From: Alphaproteobacteria bacterium
GTDB lineage: Bacteria > Pseudomonadota > Alphaproteobacteria > Caulobacterales > Hyphomonadaceae
Assembly (NCBI GenBank): GCA_009909065.1
Contig: JAAANZ010000002.1
Span: 1-64,000, forward strand
Direction: 5' to 3'
Length of the DNA: 64,000 bases
The notes below the pieces were generated by a model. It did not search any database and was not told the DNA's origin. It saw only the letters and a list, made by a program, of their open reading frames with translations. This document shows positions 27,488 through 39,134 of the stretch, piece by piece. The translations under genes were made by a program, and so were the position numbers. Position 1 is the stretch's first letter; the number at the start of each line of letters is the position of its first letter.

Positions 27488-27913
27488 ATGGTGATGCGTT
27501 ATGTCTTCGCGGCGGCTGCCGGCTCGATCCTCCTTGCTGGCTGCGGCACCGGCGGAAATGCCCAGGAGCGGCAGGTCGTTCAGGAAGTCAGCGGCGCGGT
27601 GAATCCGTATCTCTGGCGCGCCTCGCTCGACACGCTGGACGATCTGCCGCTGGACTCCCAACCCGATCCGGTTGGCGGCGTTATCGTCTATGACTGGAAG
27701 AGTTTCGAAGACGCCCCGGACGAGCGCATCAAGGCAACGGTCTATATTCTGGATACGCGGTTGCGCGCGGACGGCGTGAAAGTGTCCGTCTTCCGCCAGG
27801 TTCGCCGCAATGGGAGCTGGGAAGATGCGCAAGTCGACCCGGCAACGCCGGTGCAGCTCGAAAACAAGATCCTTGAACGCGCCCGCCGGCTCAAGGTCGC
27901 CGAGCTTCAATAG
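27488..27913 (+). CDS. DUF3576 lipoprotein
   Basis: A 141-residue protein with a lipobox (ILLAGC, Cys at about 19). The remainder carries the DUF3576 signature VNPYLWRASLDTLDDLPL, DPVGGVIVYDW and VSVFRQVRRNGSWEDA. The function is unknown. It sits directly upstream of leuS (46 bases), a frequent pairing in alphaproteobacteria that with lptE suggests an envelope link. AGGG lies 7 bases before the ATG. Confidence 0.88.
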   Translation: MVMRYVFAAAAGSILLAGCGTGGNAQERQVVQEVSGAVNPYLWRASLDTLDDLPLDSQPDPVGGVIVYDWKSFEDAPDERIKATVYILDTRLRADGVKVSVFRQVRRNGSWEDAQVDPATPVQLENKILERARRLKVAELQ

Positions 27914-27959
27914 GACCATACGCAAATCCGGACATGCGACATGACAGGGAGGCGGGGTT

Positions 27960-30509
27960 ATGACTTCGCGCTATGACCCGCTCAAGGTGGAGCCGAAATG
28001 GCGTGCGGCCTGGGAACGCGAGCAGGTCTTCCGCGCTCTCTCGCCGCACGAGGCGGGGGATCGGCCAAAGGCCTTCATCCTGGAGATGTTTCCGTATCCT
28101 TCGGGGCGGCTGCATATGGGTCATGTGCGCAATTATGCGATCGGCGACGTGATCTCGCGCTATCGGCGCGCCCGGGGCTTCAATGTGTTGCACCCGATGG
28201 GCTGGGACGCTTTCGGAATGCCGGCCGAGAACGCGGCGATCGAGCGCGGCGCCGACCCGCACGAATGGACCTATTCGAATATTGCAGCGATGCGCGACCA
28301 ATTCGCCAAGCTCGGCCTGTCGCTCGACTGGAGCCGCGAATTCGCGACCTGCGATGAGGATTATTACGGTGACCAGCAGCGATTATTCCTGAAGCTCCTG
28401 GACAAGGGGCTGGTCTATCGCAAGGCGTCCAAGGTCAACTGGGATCCCGTCGATCAGACCGTCCTCGCCAATGAACAGGTGATTGACGGCCGAGGCTGGC
28501 GCTCGGGCGCGCCGGTCGAAAGCCGGGAGCTGACCCAGTGGTTTTTCCGGATCACGCACTATGCCGATGACCTCCTCGAACAGGTCGGCCAACTCGAGCG
28601 ATGGCCGGAAAAGGTCCGCACCATGCAGGCCAACTGGATCGGCCGTTCGGAAGGCCTCTCGATGCGATTTGCGTGGGCCGGCCCCCCGCCGGACCGCGCC
28701 AGTGGCGAAATCGAAGTGTTCACCACCCGGCCGGACACGCTTTGTGGCGCCAGCTTCATTGCCCTGTCGCCCGATCACCCCCTGGCGGTCCGGCTCGCCG
28801 AGGACAGCGATGGCCTGAAGGCTTTCCGGGACGCGTGTGCGCATGTCGGCACATCCGAGGAAGCCATCGAGAAAGCCGAAAAGATCGGTTTCGACACCGG
28901 GCTCAAGGTGAAACACCCCTTCGAAGAGCGGGAGCTGCCCGTCTGGGTCGCGAACTTCGTTCTCATGGGCTACGGCACGGGGGCAATTTTCGCCTGCCCC
29001 GCCCATGACCAGCGCGATCTCGATTTCGCACGAAAGTACGGTTTGCCTGTGATACCGGTCGTGCTTCCCCCGGACGCGGAAGCCGAAACTTTCGAAATCG
29101 GCGAGGAGGCCTATACAGGTCCGGGCACGATCTTCAATTCCGGCTTCCTCAGCGGCCTGGCAGTCGACGAGGCGAAATCCGCCGCAATCAGCGCCATCGA
29201 GCAACAGGATGCGGGCCGGCGCATGGTGAATTACCGTCTGCGCGATTGGGGCGTTTCGCGCCAGCGCTACTGGGGCTGCCCGATCCCGGTCATTCACTGC
29301 CCCGACTGCGGCGTGGTTCGCGTTCCGGAAGACCAGCTGCCGGTGACGCTGCCGCGCGATGTCAGTTTCGACATGCCGGGCAACCCGCTTGAACACCATC
29401 CGACCTGGAAGGACACGACCTGCCCGAATTGCGGACGGGCGGGTAAACGCGAGACCGACACGCTCGACACGTTTGTCGACAGCTCCTGGTATTTCGCGCG
29501 TTTCGCCTCTCGTGACGATCTGGACGAGCGCGCCTACTGGATGCCGGTCGACCAGTATATCGGCGGCGTCGAACATGCGGTGCTTCACCTGCTGTATGCC
29601 CGGTTCATTTCGCGTGCCATGCGCGATGTCGGACTGCTGGACCTGCCCGATGGCGAGCCTTTCGCCGGGCTTTTCACGCAGGGGATGGTGACCCATGAAA
29701 CCTATCGCGACGAGAAAGGCCGCTGGGTCGCCCCGGGCGAGGTGACGCGGCAGGACGGGACACTTGTTCATGTTGAAACCGGAGAACCGGTCACGGCCGG
29801 TCCGGTCGAGAAGATGTCCAAGTCCAAGCGTAACACGGTCGACCCCGATGCGATCATCGCGGAATATGGCGCCGACGTTGCTCGCCTGTTCGTTTTGTCG
29901 GACAGTCCGCCCGAACGCGATGTGGAATGGACGCAGGCCGGTGTCGAAGGCGCCGCCCGGTTTGCCCAGCGCGTCTGGTCGGTCTTCGACACCCTGCCCC
30001 CCGGCGGGACAGACGCCGCACCAAAGGGAGACGGCCCCCTGCGCCGGACCAGTCACAAGTCCGTGGCGGCAATTTCCGAAGCGATCGAGCAATTCCGGTT
30101 CAACACGGCCGTGGCCAGTTTCCATGAATGGGTGAACGCGATCAAGAAGACGGGCGATGAGGCCCCCGAGCCCGATCGTTTCGAGGCCGCCTCAATGCTG
30201 GCGCGCTGCTTGACGCCCTTTATGCCCCATCTGGCCGAAGAGGCCTGGGCGCGCTGCGGCGGTGAAGGCCTGGTCTCGGTGGCGCCGTGGCCGGACCCAG
30301 ATCCGGAATTGATCGAGGAGGATTCGATCACATTGCCGGTTCAGGTCAACGGCAAAAAGCGCTCGCACGTGACGGTCTCGAGGCAGGCCCCGAAAGAGGA
30401 GATCGAAGCGGCGGCCCTCGGTGATTCCGGTATTGTTCGCTTCCTGGAGGGCGCCAGCGTGAAGAAAGTCATTGTCGTGCCGGGCCGGATCGTGAATATC
30501 GTCGTGTGA
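27960..30509 (+). CDS. leuS: leucyl-tRNA synthetase
   Basis: An 849-residue class Ia synthetase. The HIGH-type motif is HMGH (52-55) and the KMSKS loop is residues 618-622. The CP1 editing domain lies between, with the threonine-rich [11 protein letters not shown] segment and [15 protein letters not shown]. It charges tRNA-Leu and clears mischarged species. It belongs to the DUF3576-leuS-lptE-holA operon and overlaps lptE by one base. Confidence 0.98.
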   Translation: MTSRYDPLKVEPKWRAAWEREQVFRALSPHEAGDRPKAFILEMFPYPSGRLHMGHVRNYAIGDVISRYRRARGFNVLHPMGWDAFGMPAENAAIERGADPHEWTYSNIAAMRDQFAKLGLSLDWSREFATCDEDYYGDQQRLFLKLLDKGLVYRKASKVNWDPVDQTVLANEQVIDGRGWRSGAPVESRELTQWFFRITHYADDLLEQVGQLERWPEKVRTMQANWIGRSEGLSMRFAWAGPPPDRASGEIEVFTTRPDTLCGASFIALSPDHPLAVRLAEDSDGLKAFRDACAHVGTSEEAIEKAEKIGFDTGLKVKHPFEERELPVWVANFVLMGYGTGAIFACPAHDQRDLDFARKYGLPVIPVVLPPDAEAETFEIGEEAYTGPGTIFNSGFLSGLAVDEAKSAAISAIEQQDAGRRMVNYRLRDWGVSRQRYWGCPIPVIHCPDCGVVRVPEDQLPVTLPRDVSFDMPGNPLEHHPTWKDTTCPNCGRAGKRETDTLDTFVDSSWYFARFASRDDLDERAYWMPVDQYIGGVEHAVLHLLYARFISRAMRDVGLLDLPDGEPFAGLFTQGMVTHETYRDEKGRWVAPGEVTRQDGTLVHVETGEPVTAGPVEKMSKSKRNTVDPDAIIAEYGADVARLFVLSDSPPERDVEWTQAGVEGAARFAQRVWSVFDTLPPGGTDAAPKGDGPLRRTSHKSVAAISEAIEQFRFNTAVASFHEWVNAIKKTGDEAPEPDRFEAASMLARCLTPFMPHLAEEAWARCGGEGLVSVAPWPDPDPELIEEDSITLPVQVNGKKRSHVTVSRQAPKEEIEAAALGDSGIVRFLEGASVKKVIVVPGRIVNIVV

Positions 30510-30988
30510 TGATCCGGTCGCTTCGATACGCCCTTCCTGCCCTCCTGCTTGCCCTCGGGGCCTGCGGCTTCCAGCCGGTCTACGGCACGAATCTCGGCGC
30601 CGGGGACGGCAATGTCCGGATCGAGCAGATCCAGGGCCGAACGGGACATGCACTGCGCAAGGCGCTGCTGCGCGAAACGGCCGCCGGGATTCCGGGCGCC
30701 GGAGGCCCGACCGTGATCCGTGTGGAGCTCGACGAGACCATCAAGCGTCTCGGGTTCCGCCCGGACGGCGCCGCCTCGCGCTCGAGTGTCAATCTGCGGG
30801 CGAAATATGTCGCCGAATTTCCCGATAACGCTGTCTCCGGCCGCGCCGAGACCGAAGTGTTTTTCAATGTTCCGCGGGAGGTTTTCGGAGACGTGGCAGC
30901 GCAAAACAACGCGGCTGAACGCGCGGCCACGGATCTTGCCCGGCGCATCAATGATGATATCCGCCTGCGGCTCGCCGATCGCGGATGA
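30509..30988 (+). CDS. lptE: LPS-assembly lipoprotein LptE
   Basis: A 159-residue lipoprotein with lipobox LALGAC followed by GFQPVYG, a classic LptE start. The domain continues with RIEQIQGRTGHALRKALL. LptE plugs the LptD barrel and helps insert lipopolysaccharide into the outer membrane. ATG 30509 shares its A with the leuS stop; a GTG three bases earlier is also possible. The 3' end overlaps holA by 4 bases. Confidence 0.88.
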   Translation: MIRSLRYALPALLLALGACGFQPVYGTNLGAGDGNVRIEQIQGRTGHALRKALLRETAAGIPGAGGPTVIRVELDETIKRLGFRPDGAASRSSVNLRAKYVAEFPDNAVSGRAETEVFFNVPREVFGDVAAQNNAAERAATDLARRINDDIRLRLADRG

Positions 30989-32004
30989 AGTGGTCCGGCA
31001 AGGCGGCGCTCGAATTTTGCAATGCCCCTGCGGCCACGTTCTGGGCGGCCCTGTGCCATTGCGAGGATGATGGTGTGGCAAACGATGCCGCGCGCGCGCT
31101 CATCGCCGCCTGGTCACGGGAAACGGAAAGCCATAGGCTCGTCCTGACCGAGGAAGAGGTTTCGCGCGACAGCGCGATGCTTTTCGACGCCCTCGAAGCG
31201 CGCGCCCTTCTGGGCGGTCGAACCCTGATACAGGTGCGACTGACGAACGAAAAGCTGGCGCGAACCCTGGGCGAAGCCGTCGCTCTTGGCGACAAGCGAC
31301 CTGCCGGCCCGGACAATCGCCTGGTGGTGATTTCGCGCGGCCTCAAAAAGTCCTCGAAACTGCGCAAGGCCTTCGAGGATGCGGCCCGCGCCGCCTCGCT
31401 GCAGCTGTTTACCGACGACTCCCGTGACATCGCGGAGCTTGTGGGCGCAGAGCTGAACGCCGCGAATATCGAAATCGAGCCGGCGGCTCTCCAGTTGTTT
31501 ACCAGCGCGCTTCCAGGTCACAGGCAGCTTGCCCGTTCCGAGCTCGAGAAACTGAAACTCTATGCCCGGGGGCTCGAGCGGGCCTTGAGCGTCGATGACG
31601 TGCGCGCGCTGGGTATCGCCGATGTCGACCAGCGGGTGACGGGCCTCGTCAATGCCGCATTCGGGGGGGATGGCGGCGAGGCCCTGCGCGAACTCGAACA
31701 TCTCGAGACGGCCGGAACCAACACGATCACGATCCTGCGCGCCCTTCAGCGAGAGGCCGAACGCATGCTCGGCGCACATGCGGCCGGAAGCGGAAATGTC
31801 GGCATGAAACTGCGCCCGCCCGTCTTTGCCCAGCAATGGCCCGCCTTCCAGGCGCGCTTGCGGAAATGGCCCGTCGCGGCATTGCTTCGGCTGCTGGAGC
31901 GCATCCATGACAGCGAGCAGTCCGCCAGGCTCTCCGGCCCGGTCGGCAGCCCGGTTCTCAGGACTCTCGTGAATGACATGGTCCGGCTGGCCGGACGCCG
32001 GTGA
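30985..32004 (+). CDS. holA: DNA polymerase III delta subunit
   Basis: A 339-residue clamp-loader subunit. Features are LFDALEARALLGGRTLIQVR and LVVISRGLKKSSKLRKAFED in the ATPase-like domain, ELEKLKLYARG, and HDSEQSARLSGPVGSPVLRTLVNDM at the C-terminus. Delta opens the beta clamp for loading. It is the last gene of the leuS operon and converges with parB across 19 bases. Confidence 0.93.
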   Translation: MKWSGKAALEFCNAPAATFWAALCHCEDDGVANDAARALIAAWSRETESHRLVLTEEEVSRDSAMLFDALEARALLGGRTLIQVRLTNEKLARTLGEAVALGDKRPAGPDNRLVVISRGLKKSSKLRKAFEDAARAASLQLFTDDSRDIAELVGAELNAANIEIEPAALQLFTSALPGHRQLARSELEKLKLYARGLERALSVDDVRALGIADVDQRVTGLVNAAFGGDGGEALRELEHLETAGTNTITILRALQREAERMLGAHAAGSGNVGMKLRPPVFAQQWPAFQARLRKWPVAALLRLLERIHDSEQSARLSGPVGSPVLRTLVNDMVRLAGRR

Positions 32005-32023
32005 GGATACTGCTGCGCGCTTG

Positions 32024-32931
32024 TCAACGCGATGCGGTCAGCTTCCGGCAAACCTCGTCAAGCTGTTCCAGGTCGCGGTATTTGATGCGGAGCTCTCCGC
32101 GGTCCTTCTTGTGACGGATTTCCACGGAAAGCCCCAGCGACCGGGTCAGGTCCGCCTCCAGAGCCTGCGTGTCCACATCCTTTTCCTCGCTGTCCGACGA
32201 CGCGCCGGAGCCGGGTTCGTCGGTCGACTCGCGGGCGCGCCGGGCCAGCGCCTCGACATCGCGAACGCTCAGCCCGCGGCTGATGGCTCGCTCGGCCAGC
32301 GTCTCCGGCTCCGGCGCGGTGAGCAGTGCGCGGGCATGACCGGCCGACAGCCGGCCTTCGCGAAGATGCTCGCGCACCGCTTCCGGCAGGGCGAGCAGGC
32401 GCAACGTGTTGGCAATATGCGCCCGGCTCTTTCCGACACTCTCGGCAAGCCCCTCCTGGGTCCGGCCGAAACGCTTCATCAGGGCATCATAAGCCTCGGC
32501 CTCCTCGACCGGATTGAGATCGGTGCGCTGCACATTCTCGATGATGCCGACTTCGAGCAGCGCCAGCTCGTCCATGTCCCTGACGACGGCCGGGATGTGG
32601 CTCAGCCCGGCGCGCTTGGCCGCACGCCAGCGCCGCTCACCGGCAACGATCTGGTATTGGCCCGGCGCCTTCGGATCGGGCCGCAAGAGGATGGCCTGGA
32701 GCACGCCGCGCGTGCGAATGGATTCGGCCAGTTCATCGAGCGCGGCTTCATTGAAGACCTGTCTCGGCTGGCCCGGGTTGGCCCGGATATCCGTTACGGC
32801 GACCTCGCTGGCCGCCGCCTCAGGTGTGCCCGATTCGTCATCGCCGGCCGGTGCAACCGCCTCGACCTCGCCGATCAGCGAGGACAGTCCGCGTCCGAGC
32901 CGGCTGGGTTTCGACTTTCCTGCATCTGCCG

Positions 32932-32935
<4 letters not shown>
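32024..32935 (-). CDS. parB: chromosome-partitioning protein ParB
   Basis: A 303-residue CTPase. The C motif GERRWRA (99-105) binds CTP phosphates, NPVEEAEAY begins the HTH region and the final 40 residues form the dimer domain (EIRHKKDRGELRIKYRDLEQL). The N-terminal SRLGRGLSSLIGE is the conserved ParA-stimulating peptide. ParB loads at parS and spreads as a clamp to form the segregation complex. Its start overlaps the parA stop by 4 bases. Three matching parS sites lie 1.4-3.7 kb away. Confidence 0.98.
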
Positions 32936-33736
<801 letters not shown>

Positions 33737-33744
<8 letters not shown>

Positions 33745-34369
33745 GGCGTATGACCTCCGAGATTTTGAGGATCGCGCCCTCGCGATGGGTGCGACTCACT
33801 ATCGCCTCACACGTGAAATTCCAACTTTGTTGCGCCGCCGTCAATTCTTCGTGCCATGTTCGGCCCTTGGGAAACAGCGCTATTCCACCATTTTCAAGCC
33901 ATGGCGCAGACAGTTCGAGAAGCCTCGCAAGCGGAGCGACTGCACGTGCCGTGACGATCTGGACGGGCTCCGGCGTCACGGATTCCACCCGCGCGCAGAC
34001 CACCTCGACAGGCAGCCCCGCCGCCGTGGCCGCCGCGCGCAGGTAAGCGCATTTCTTCCCCACGCTCTCAATCAGGGTGATACGCGAATCCCGGCACCTG
34101 TCCGCGGCGATGATGAGGCCGGGAAAGCCGGCCCCCGACCCGAAATCCATTATCCGGGCGCCGGGGGGAATATGGTCGAGCAGCTGCAGGCTGTCAGCGA
34201 CATGGCGCGGCCAGACCTGGGGCCATTCGCGGGGTCCGATCAGATTGATCCGGGCGCGCCAATCATCGAGCGTTTCGATGATCCTTTCTATCCGGCGCGA
34301 TGTTTCACGTGAAACACCGAATTCCGCCAGGATGTCTGCGGAGGCGTCTCGCCTTGTGGCCTCGGGCAT
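33737..34369 (-). CDS. rsmG: 16S rRNA (guanine-527 N7) methyltransferase
   Basis: A 210-residue Rossmann methyltransferase with the SAM motif DFGSGAGFPGL and the family's NLIGPREWPQVWPRHVADSLQLL. It methylates G527 of 16S rRNA. Its start shares one base with the mnmG stop (TAATG). Codons for the residues VSRET near the N-terminus are made of a parS site, so this coding sequence also serves as a partition element. Confidence 0.96.
34301..34316. other. parS site 1 (inside rsmG)
   Basis: TGTTTCACGTGAAACA is the exact bacterial 16-bp parS consensus. It lies in the 5' part of rsmG, about 7.5 kb from the proposed origin. Confidence 0.97.
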
Positions 34370-36237
34370 TACCCCGCCTTCCGCCGGCCCGAGCGGACAT
34401 GGCCAAGTAGTGCGGTCAGCGCCCCGGGCGTGACGCCCTCGATGCGTGCGGCTTGCCCAATCGTGGCGGGACGCACCTGCTCGAGTTTTCCCCGCACCTC
34501 ATTGGACAGACCGCCCACGCGCGAATAATCGATCCCGTCGGGAATCTTCAGCGCCTCGTCGCGGCGCATGGCGGCCACATCTTCCGCCTGCCTCGTAATA
34601 TAGCCTGCATATTGAGCCTCGATCTCCATCTGGCGACGGACCGGCTCGCCCACACGGGCCAGGTCCGGCCAGGCCGATACGAGATTCTCGAAACACATTT
34701 CGGGATAGGCGAGGTAATCCATGGCCGAGCGCTTGCGCCCGTCCTGATTGACCCGCCAGCCATGTTTCGCAGCCTCGGAGGGCGCCATGACATACGCATG
34801 AAGTTTTTCGCGCGCCTCGGCCAGAGCCGTATGTTTCACGTGAAACGACTCGCGGCGGCTCTGGCCGAGGATTCCCCATTCCTCGCCGCGCGGAGTCAGG
34901 CGCTGGTCGGCATTATCGGCCCGCAGGGCAAGCCGGTATTCCGCGCGCGAGGTGAACATGCGATAAGGCTCGGTCACGCCGCGCGTGACAAGATCGTCGA
35001 TCAGAACGCCGATATAGGCTTCAGCCCGGTCGAGCGTGGCGACCGGCTGCCCGGCCACATGGCGCGCGGCGTTCAGCCCGGCCATCAGGCCTTGCGCGCC
35101 GGCCTCCTCATAGCCCGTGGTGCCATTGATCTGCCCGGCCAGGAAAAGTCCGCAAGCGGCCTTGAGTTCGAGGCCCGGCGACAGCGCCCTCGGATCAACA
35201 TAATCATATTCGATCGCGTATCCGTATTGCAGGATCTGCGCATTGGCCAGCGCTGGAATGGTTTCCAGGAAGGCGCGCTGGATCTCCTCGGGAAGCGAGG
35301 TCGAGATGCCGTTCGGATATACCGTGTCGTCCTCGAGCCCCTCGGGCTCGAGAAAGACCTGGTGGCGGTCCCGATCGCCGAACCGGTGGACCTTGTCCTC
35401 GATGGACGGGCAGTATCGTGGGCCCCGCCCGGCAATCGCGCCGGAATAGACCGCCGACTTTCCGAGATTGTCAAAAATTACCTGGTGCGTTTGCGCATTG
35501 GTATGGGTGATACCGCAGGCGATTTGCGGAACCGTGATCGCGTCCGTCAGCTCCGAAAACGGGATCGGATCATCGTCGGCCGGCTGCATCTCGCAGGCGT
35601 CCCAGTCAATCGTGCGGCCATCCAGCCGCGCCGGCGTGCCCGTCTTCAGCCGGCCCATGGGAAGGCCGAGCCCATAGAGGCGGTCGGAAAGACCCGTCGC
35701 CGGCTGCTCGCCCGCACGGCCGGCGGGGATGCGCCGCTCTCCGATATGGATCAGCCCCTTGAGGAAGGTTCCCGTGGTGATGACCACCGCGCCGGCTTGG
35801 TAGGCTTGCCCGCCCTGTCCGATCACGCCCCGGGTCTGCCCGGCCTCCATGAGGATATCCTCTACACCATCCTCTATCACCGTGAGGCCGGGATGGTTGA
35901 AGATCTCCGCCTGCATGGCCTGGCGGTAAAGCGAACGATCCATCTGGGCGCGTGGACCCCGTACAGCCGGCCCCTTCGAGCGGTTCAGCATGCGGAACTG
36001 GATCCCTGCCCGATCGGCCACCCGGGCCATCAGTCCGTCCAGCGCGTCGATCTCGCGGACCAGATGGCCTTTCCCGAGGCCCCCGATCGCCGGGTTGCAG
36101 GACATTTCGCCGATCGTGGCGCATTTGTGGGTGATGAGCGCCGTGCGCGCCCCCGCCCGTGCCGCGGCTGAAGCCGCCTCACAGCCGGCATGTCCACCGC
36201 CCACGACGATCACATCGAAGTCTTGTGTCTGCGTCAT
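34369..36237 (-). CDS. mnmG: tRNA uridine-34 cmnm5 modification enzyme, FAD subunit
   Basis: A 622-residue flavoprotein with [12 protein letters not shown] (FAD Rossmann loop) at the start, [24 protein letters not shown], and the C-terminal [24 protein letters not shown] region. With MnmE it installs the carboxymethylaminomethyl group on U34 of certain tRNAs. It lies 73 bases after mnmE and carries a parS site in the segment coding SFHVKH. Confidence 0.98.
   Translation of the reverse strand: MTQTQDFDVIVVGGGHAGCEAASAAARAGARTALITHKCATIGEMSCNPAIGGLGKGHLVREIDALDGLMARVADRAGIQFRMLNRSKGPAVRGPRAQMDRSLYRQAMQAEIFNHPGLTVIEDGVEDILMEAGQTRGVIGQGGQAYQAGAVVITTGTFLKGLIHIGERRIPAGRAGEQPATGLSDRLYGLGLPMGRLKTGTPARLDGRTIDWDACEMQPADDDPIPFSELTDAITVPQIACGITHTNAQTHQVIFDNLGKSAVYSGAIAGRGPRYCPSIEDKVHRFGDRDRHQVFLEPEGLEDDTVYPNGISTSLPEEIQRAFLETIPALANAQILQYGYAIEYDYVDPRALSPGLELKAACGLFLAGQINGTTGYEEAGAQGLMAGLNAARHVAGQPVATLDRAEAYIGVLIDDLVTRGVTEPYRMFTSRAEYRLALRADNADQRLTPRGEEWGILGQSRRESFHVKHTALAEAREKLHAYVMAPSEAAKHGWRVNQDGRKRSAMDYLAYPEMCFENLVSAWPDLARVGEPVRRQMEIEAQYAGYITRQAEDVAAMRRDEALKIPDGIDYSRVGGLSNEVRGKLEQVRPATIGQAARIEGVTPGALTALLGHVRSGRRKAG
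34832..34847. other. parS site 2 (inside mnmG)
   Basis: TGTTTCACGTGAAACG differs from the palindromic consensus only in its last base. It is in the 3' half of mnmG. Confidence 0.92.
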
Positions 36238-36310
36238 TCCCGAGGCATTCCTGTCACGTCAGCTCAGCCTTGTTATACGCGCTGCTATATAGTCGCGAAA
36301 AGGTGCGCCG

Positions 36311-37651
36311 TCACTTGCCGATACAGAAACGTGAGAACACCTCACCAAGCACCTCTTCCACGCCGATGCTCCCGAGCAGCTGGGAAAGCGCCCGGATCGC
36401 CAGGCGGATCTCTTCGGCCGCCAATTCCGCAAACCCTCCGCGCTCCAGTATTGCGCCGGCCTCTGCAAGATGCTCACGCGCCTCGGCTAACCGCTCGCGG
36501 TGGCGGCGGCGCGTGATCAATGGCGGCGGCTGGTCCGCGGTGCGCTCGGGGATGAGGACCATGAGACGTTTGACAAGCGTGTCCATCCCCTCGCCCGTCA
36601 ATGCCGATACTCTCAGTGTTTCACGTGAAACATCCGGAGGCGGGACCAGATCGGCCTTGTTCAAGACGACAAGATCCCCCGGCCGGGGCGACACCGCTTC
36701 CGATGCGGCACCGTCCGCAGCCGGCCTCGAGCCGTCCAGTACGAACAGACGCAAATCCGCCGACTCGGCCGCGGCCCGCGCCCGGCGCATCCCCTCAGCT
36801 TCGATCACATCCTCGCTTTCACGCAGGCCTGCGGTATCCTGCAGCCAGACGAGGTGGCCACCAAGGTCGAGCCGCACCTCGACGACATCCCGCGTCGTGC
36901 CCGGCCTGTCGGTCACGATAGCGGCATCGCGGCCGGCCAGACGATTGAGCAGGCTGGACTTGCCGGCATTGGGCGCCCCGATAATGGCGATGCGAAATCC
37001 GTCACGCACCTTTTCGCCCAGGGCGCCATCGTCGAGCGCTCGGGTCAATTCCGTGTGCAAATGGCCGATTCGCTGGCGCACATCCCCATGGGCATACCCC
37101 GGCGCCTCCTCCTCATCAGGAAAATCAACCGCCACCTCGACCAGTGCCAGCGCTTCAAGCAGGATCCGGCGCCACTCGGAAAACTTGCCGGAAAGATGAC
37201 CGGAAAGCTGGCGATAGGCCTGCTCTCTCTGCGCCCGCGTTTCGGCATCGATAAGGTCGGCGATGCCTTCAGCCTGAGTCAGGTCCAGTTTGCCCGCCTC
37301 GAAGGCGCGCCGGGTGAATTCGCCAGGCTCCGCCAGCCGCACCCCGCCAGCCGACAGGAGGCTGTCCATCGCATCCTCCACCACCGCGCGGCCGCCATGC
37401 AGATAAAGTTCGAGGATATCCTCACCGGTATAGCTCGCCGGCCCGGGAAACCAGGCGGCCAGCCCGTCATCGATAACCGCGCCTTCCGGGTCAACAAGGC
37501 TCGCCCGGGTCATGTGCCTCGCCGAAATGCGGCTAGGCTCCAGCCTTGTTTCCATGACGCCCCTGACGGCCGGCCCGGAAATCCGGATAACGGCGATTGC
37601 ACAGGGCGGCGCGCCCGAGGCCAATGCACAGATCGTGTCCTGGTTTGCCAT
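36311..37651 (-). CDS. mnmE: tRNA modification GTPase
   Basis: A 446-residue protein with an N-terminal formyl-THF-binding domain (DTICALASG start; GEFTRRAFEAGKLDLTQAE), a G domain with GAPNAGKSS as P loop, DTAGLR and NKAD, and the conserved C-terminal FCIGK. It partners MnmG in wobble-uridine modification. ATG 37651 gives MANQDTICALASG, aligning with the family; an in-frame GTG at 37678 would add nine residues. It follows rho by 40 bases. A third parS is in the codons for VSRET. Confidence 0.97.
   Translation of the reverse strand: MANQDTICALASGAPPCAIAVIRISGPAVRGVMETRLEPSRISARHMTRASLVDPEGAVIDDGLAAWFPGPASYTGEDILELYLHGGRAVVEDAMDSLLSAGGVRLAEPGEFTRRAFEAGKLDLTQAEGIADLIDAETRAQREQAYRQLSGHLSGKFSEWRRILLEALALVEVAVDFPDEEEAPGYAHGDVRQRIGHLHTELTRALDDGALGEKVRDGFRIAIIGAPNAGKSSLLNRLAGRDAAIVTDRPGTTRDVVEVRLDLGGHLVWLQDTAGLRESEDVIEAEGMRRARAAAESADLRLFVLDGSRPAADGAASEAVSPRPGDLVVLNKADLVPPPDVSRETLRVSALTGEGMDTLVKRLMVLIPERTADQPPPLITRRRHRERLAEAREHLAEAGAILERGGFAELAAEEIRLAIRALSQLLGSIGVEEVLGEVFSRFCIGK
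36617..36632. other. parS site 3 (inside mnmE)
   Basis: TGTTTCACGTGAAACA is an exact consensus parS in the second half of mnmE. It is the closest of the three to the proposed origin, about 5.2 kb away. Confidence 0.97.
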
Positions 37652-37691
37652 CTCCACCGGTGCGTTTTGCCCGGTCACCCGGGAAGCCGCC

Positions 37692-38981
37692 CTAATTCTT
37701 CATCGCTTCGAAGAATTCATCGTTCGTCTTGGTCTGGCGCAACTTGTCCAGCAGGAATTCAATCGCATCGGAGGTGCCCATCGGATTGAGGATGCGGCGC
37801 AGAATGAACATCTTCTGCAGCTGTTCCTTCGGCGTTATCAGCTCTTCCTTGCGGGTGCCGGATTTCATGATGTCGATGGCCGGGAAGACGCGCTTGTCGG
37901 CCACTTTCCGGTCCAGCACGATTTCGCAGTTGCCGGTGCCCTTGAATTCCTCGAAAATGACCTCGTCCATTCGAGAGCCCGTCTCGATAAGAGCCGTCGA
38001 GATGATGGTCAGCGACCCGCCATTCTCGATATTACGGGCCGCGCCGAAAAACCGCTTTGGTCTCTGGAGCGCATTCGCGTCGACACCCCCTGTGAGCACC
38101 TTGCCGGAACTCGGCACGGTCGTGTTGTAGGCGCGCCCGAGACGCGTGATGGAATCCAGCAGGATGACCACGTCGCGGCCATGCTCGGCCAGGCGTTTGG
38201 CCTTTTCTATGACCATTTCGGACACCTGGACATGGCGCGTCGCCGGCTCGTCAAAGGTTGACGAAATCACCTCGCCCTTCACTGTGCGTTTCATGTCCGT
38301 CACTTCCTCGGGCCGCTCATCGATGAGCAGCACCAGAAGATAGCATTCGGGATGATTCTCCTCGATCGACTTGGCAATGTTCTGAAGCAAGACCGTCTTG
38401 CCCGTACGCGGCGGCGCAACGATCAGCGCCCGCTGGCCCTTGCCGATCGGAGAGACGATATCGATCACCCGGCCCGAACGGTCCTTTCGCGTCGGGTCGT
38501 CGGTTTCCATGCCCAGCCGCTCCTCGGGATAAAGCGGCGTCAGATTGTCGAAATGAACCTTCTGGCGAGCCTTCTCCGGCTCCTCGAAATTGATCGTCGT
38601 GACATCGGTCAGTGCGAAATAGCGCTCGTTTTCACGTGGTTCCGTGATCCTGCCCTCGACCGTATCGCCCGTGCGAAGGCCGGCCTTCTTGAGAACCTGC
38701 GGGCTGACATAGATGTCGTCAGGCCCGGGCAGATAATTCGACTCCGGCGAGCGCAGAAAGCCGAACCCATCCGACAGAACTTCAAGCACCCCGGCGCCGA
38801 TGATCTCGACATCGCGCTCGGCCAGTTCCTTGAGAATGGCAAAGAGCATGTCCTGCGTGCGCAGGGAGGACGCGTTCTCCACCTCCAACTCCTCGGCATA
38901 ATGAAGGAGTTCTGTCGGCGATTTCGCTTTCAGGTCGCGTAGCGCCACGTGGGTGACGTGATCGAAAGACGTGTCAGGCAT
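37692..38981 (-). CDS. rho: transcription termination factor Rho
   Basis: A 429-residue hexameric RNA helicase. The N-terminal RNA-binding fold includes [22 protein letters not shown], Walker A is in VAPPRTGKT (about 188-196), the R-loop region reads [13 protein letters not shown], and the Q-loop segment is [22 protein letters not shown]. It terminates untranslated transcripts. ATG 38981, preceded by GGGA, gives a length near the usual 420; the frame is open for 41 more codons upstream. Confidence 0.98.
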   Translation of the reverse strand: MPDTSFDHVTHVALRDLKAKSPTELLHYAEELEVENASSLRTQDMLFAILKELAERDVEIIGAGVLEVLSDGFGFLRSPESNYLPGPDDIYVSPQVLKKAGLRTGDTVEGRITEPRENERYFALTDVTTINFEEPEKARQKVHFDNLTPLYPEERLGMETDDPTRKDRSGRVIDIVSPIGKGQRALIVAPPRTGKTVLLQNIAKSIEENHPECYLLVLLIDERPEEVTDMKRTVKGEVISSTFDEPATRHVQVSEMVIEKAKRLAEHGRDVVILLDSITRLGRAYNTTVPSSGKVLTGGVDANALQRPKRFFGAARNIENGGSLTIISTALIETGSRMDEVIFEEFKGTGNCEIVLDRKVADKRVFPAIDIMKSGTRKEELITPKEQLQKMFILRRILNPMGTSDAIEFLLDKLRQTKTNDEFFEAMKN

Positions 38982-39134
38982 GGGTCCCGGAATATGAAGA
39001 TGCGGCGCCGAAAAGGAATTGTCGGGCCGGGGTTCGGCGTGGGCGTTCACGAAAACACTCCGACGCGATATCCTGTTATGTGAGCAGAGGCTTTCTTGCG
39101 TCAAGCAAAGATTTCACGACACGCAAGGGCCGGT

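Noticed and set aside
28383-30125. 580-codon open frame antisense to leuS
   Set aside because: It mirrors leuS codons in a high-GC genome; no motif or ribosome site, while leuS is certain.
33803-33818. parS-like CACGTGAAA in rsmG
   Set aside because: About 10 of 16 bases match, far below the three real sites.
34453-36171. 572-codon open frame antisense to mnmG
   Set aside because: Shadow of mnmG; its composition is Arg/Gly/Pro-rich without domains.
38629-38644. parS-like TTTTCACGTGG in rho
   Set aside because: The right half does not match; probably chance around CACGTG.
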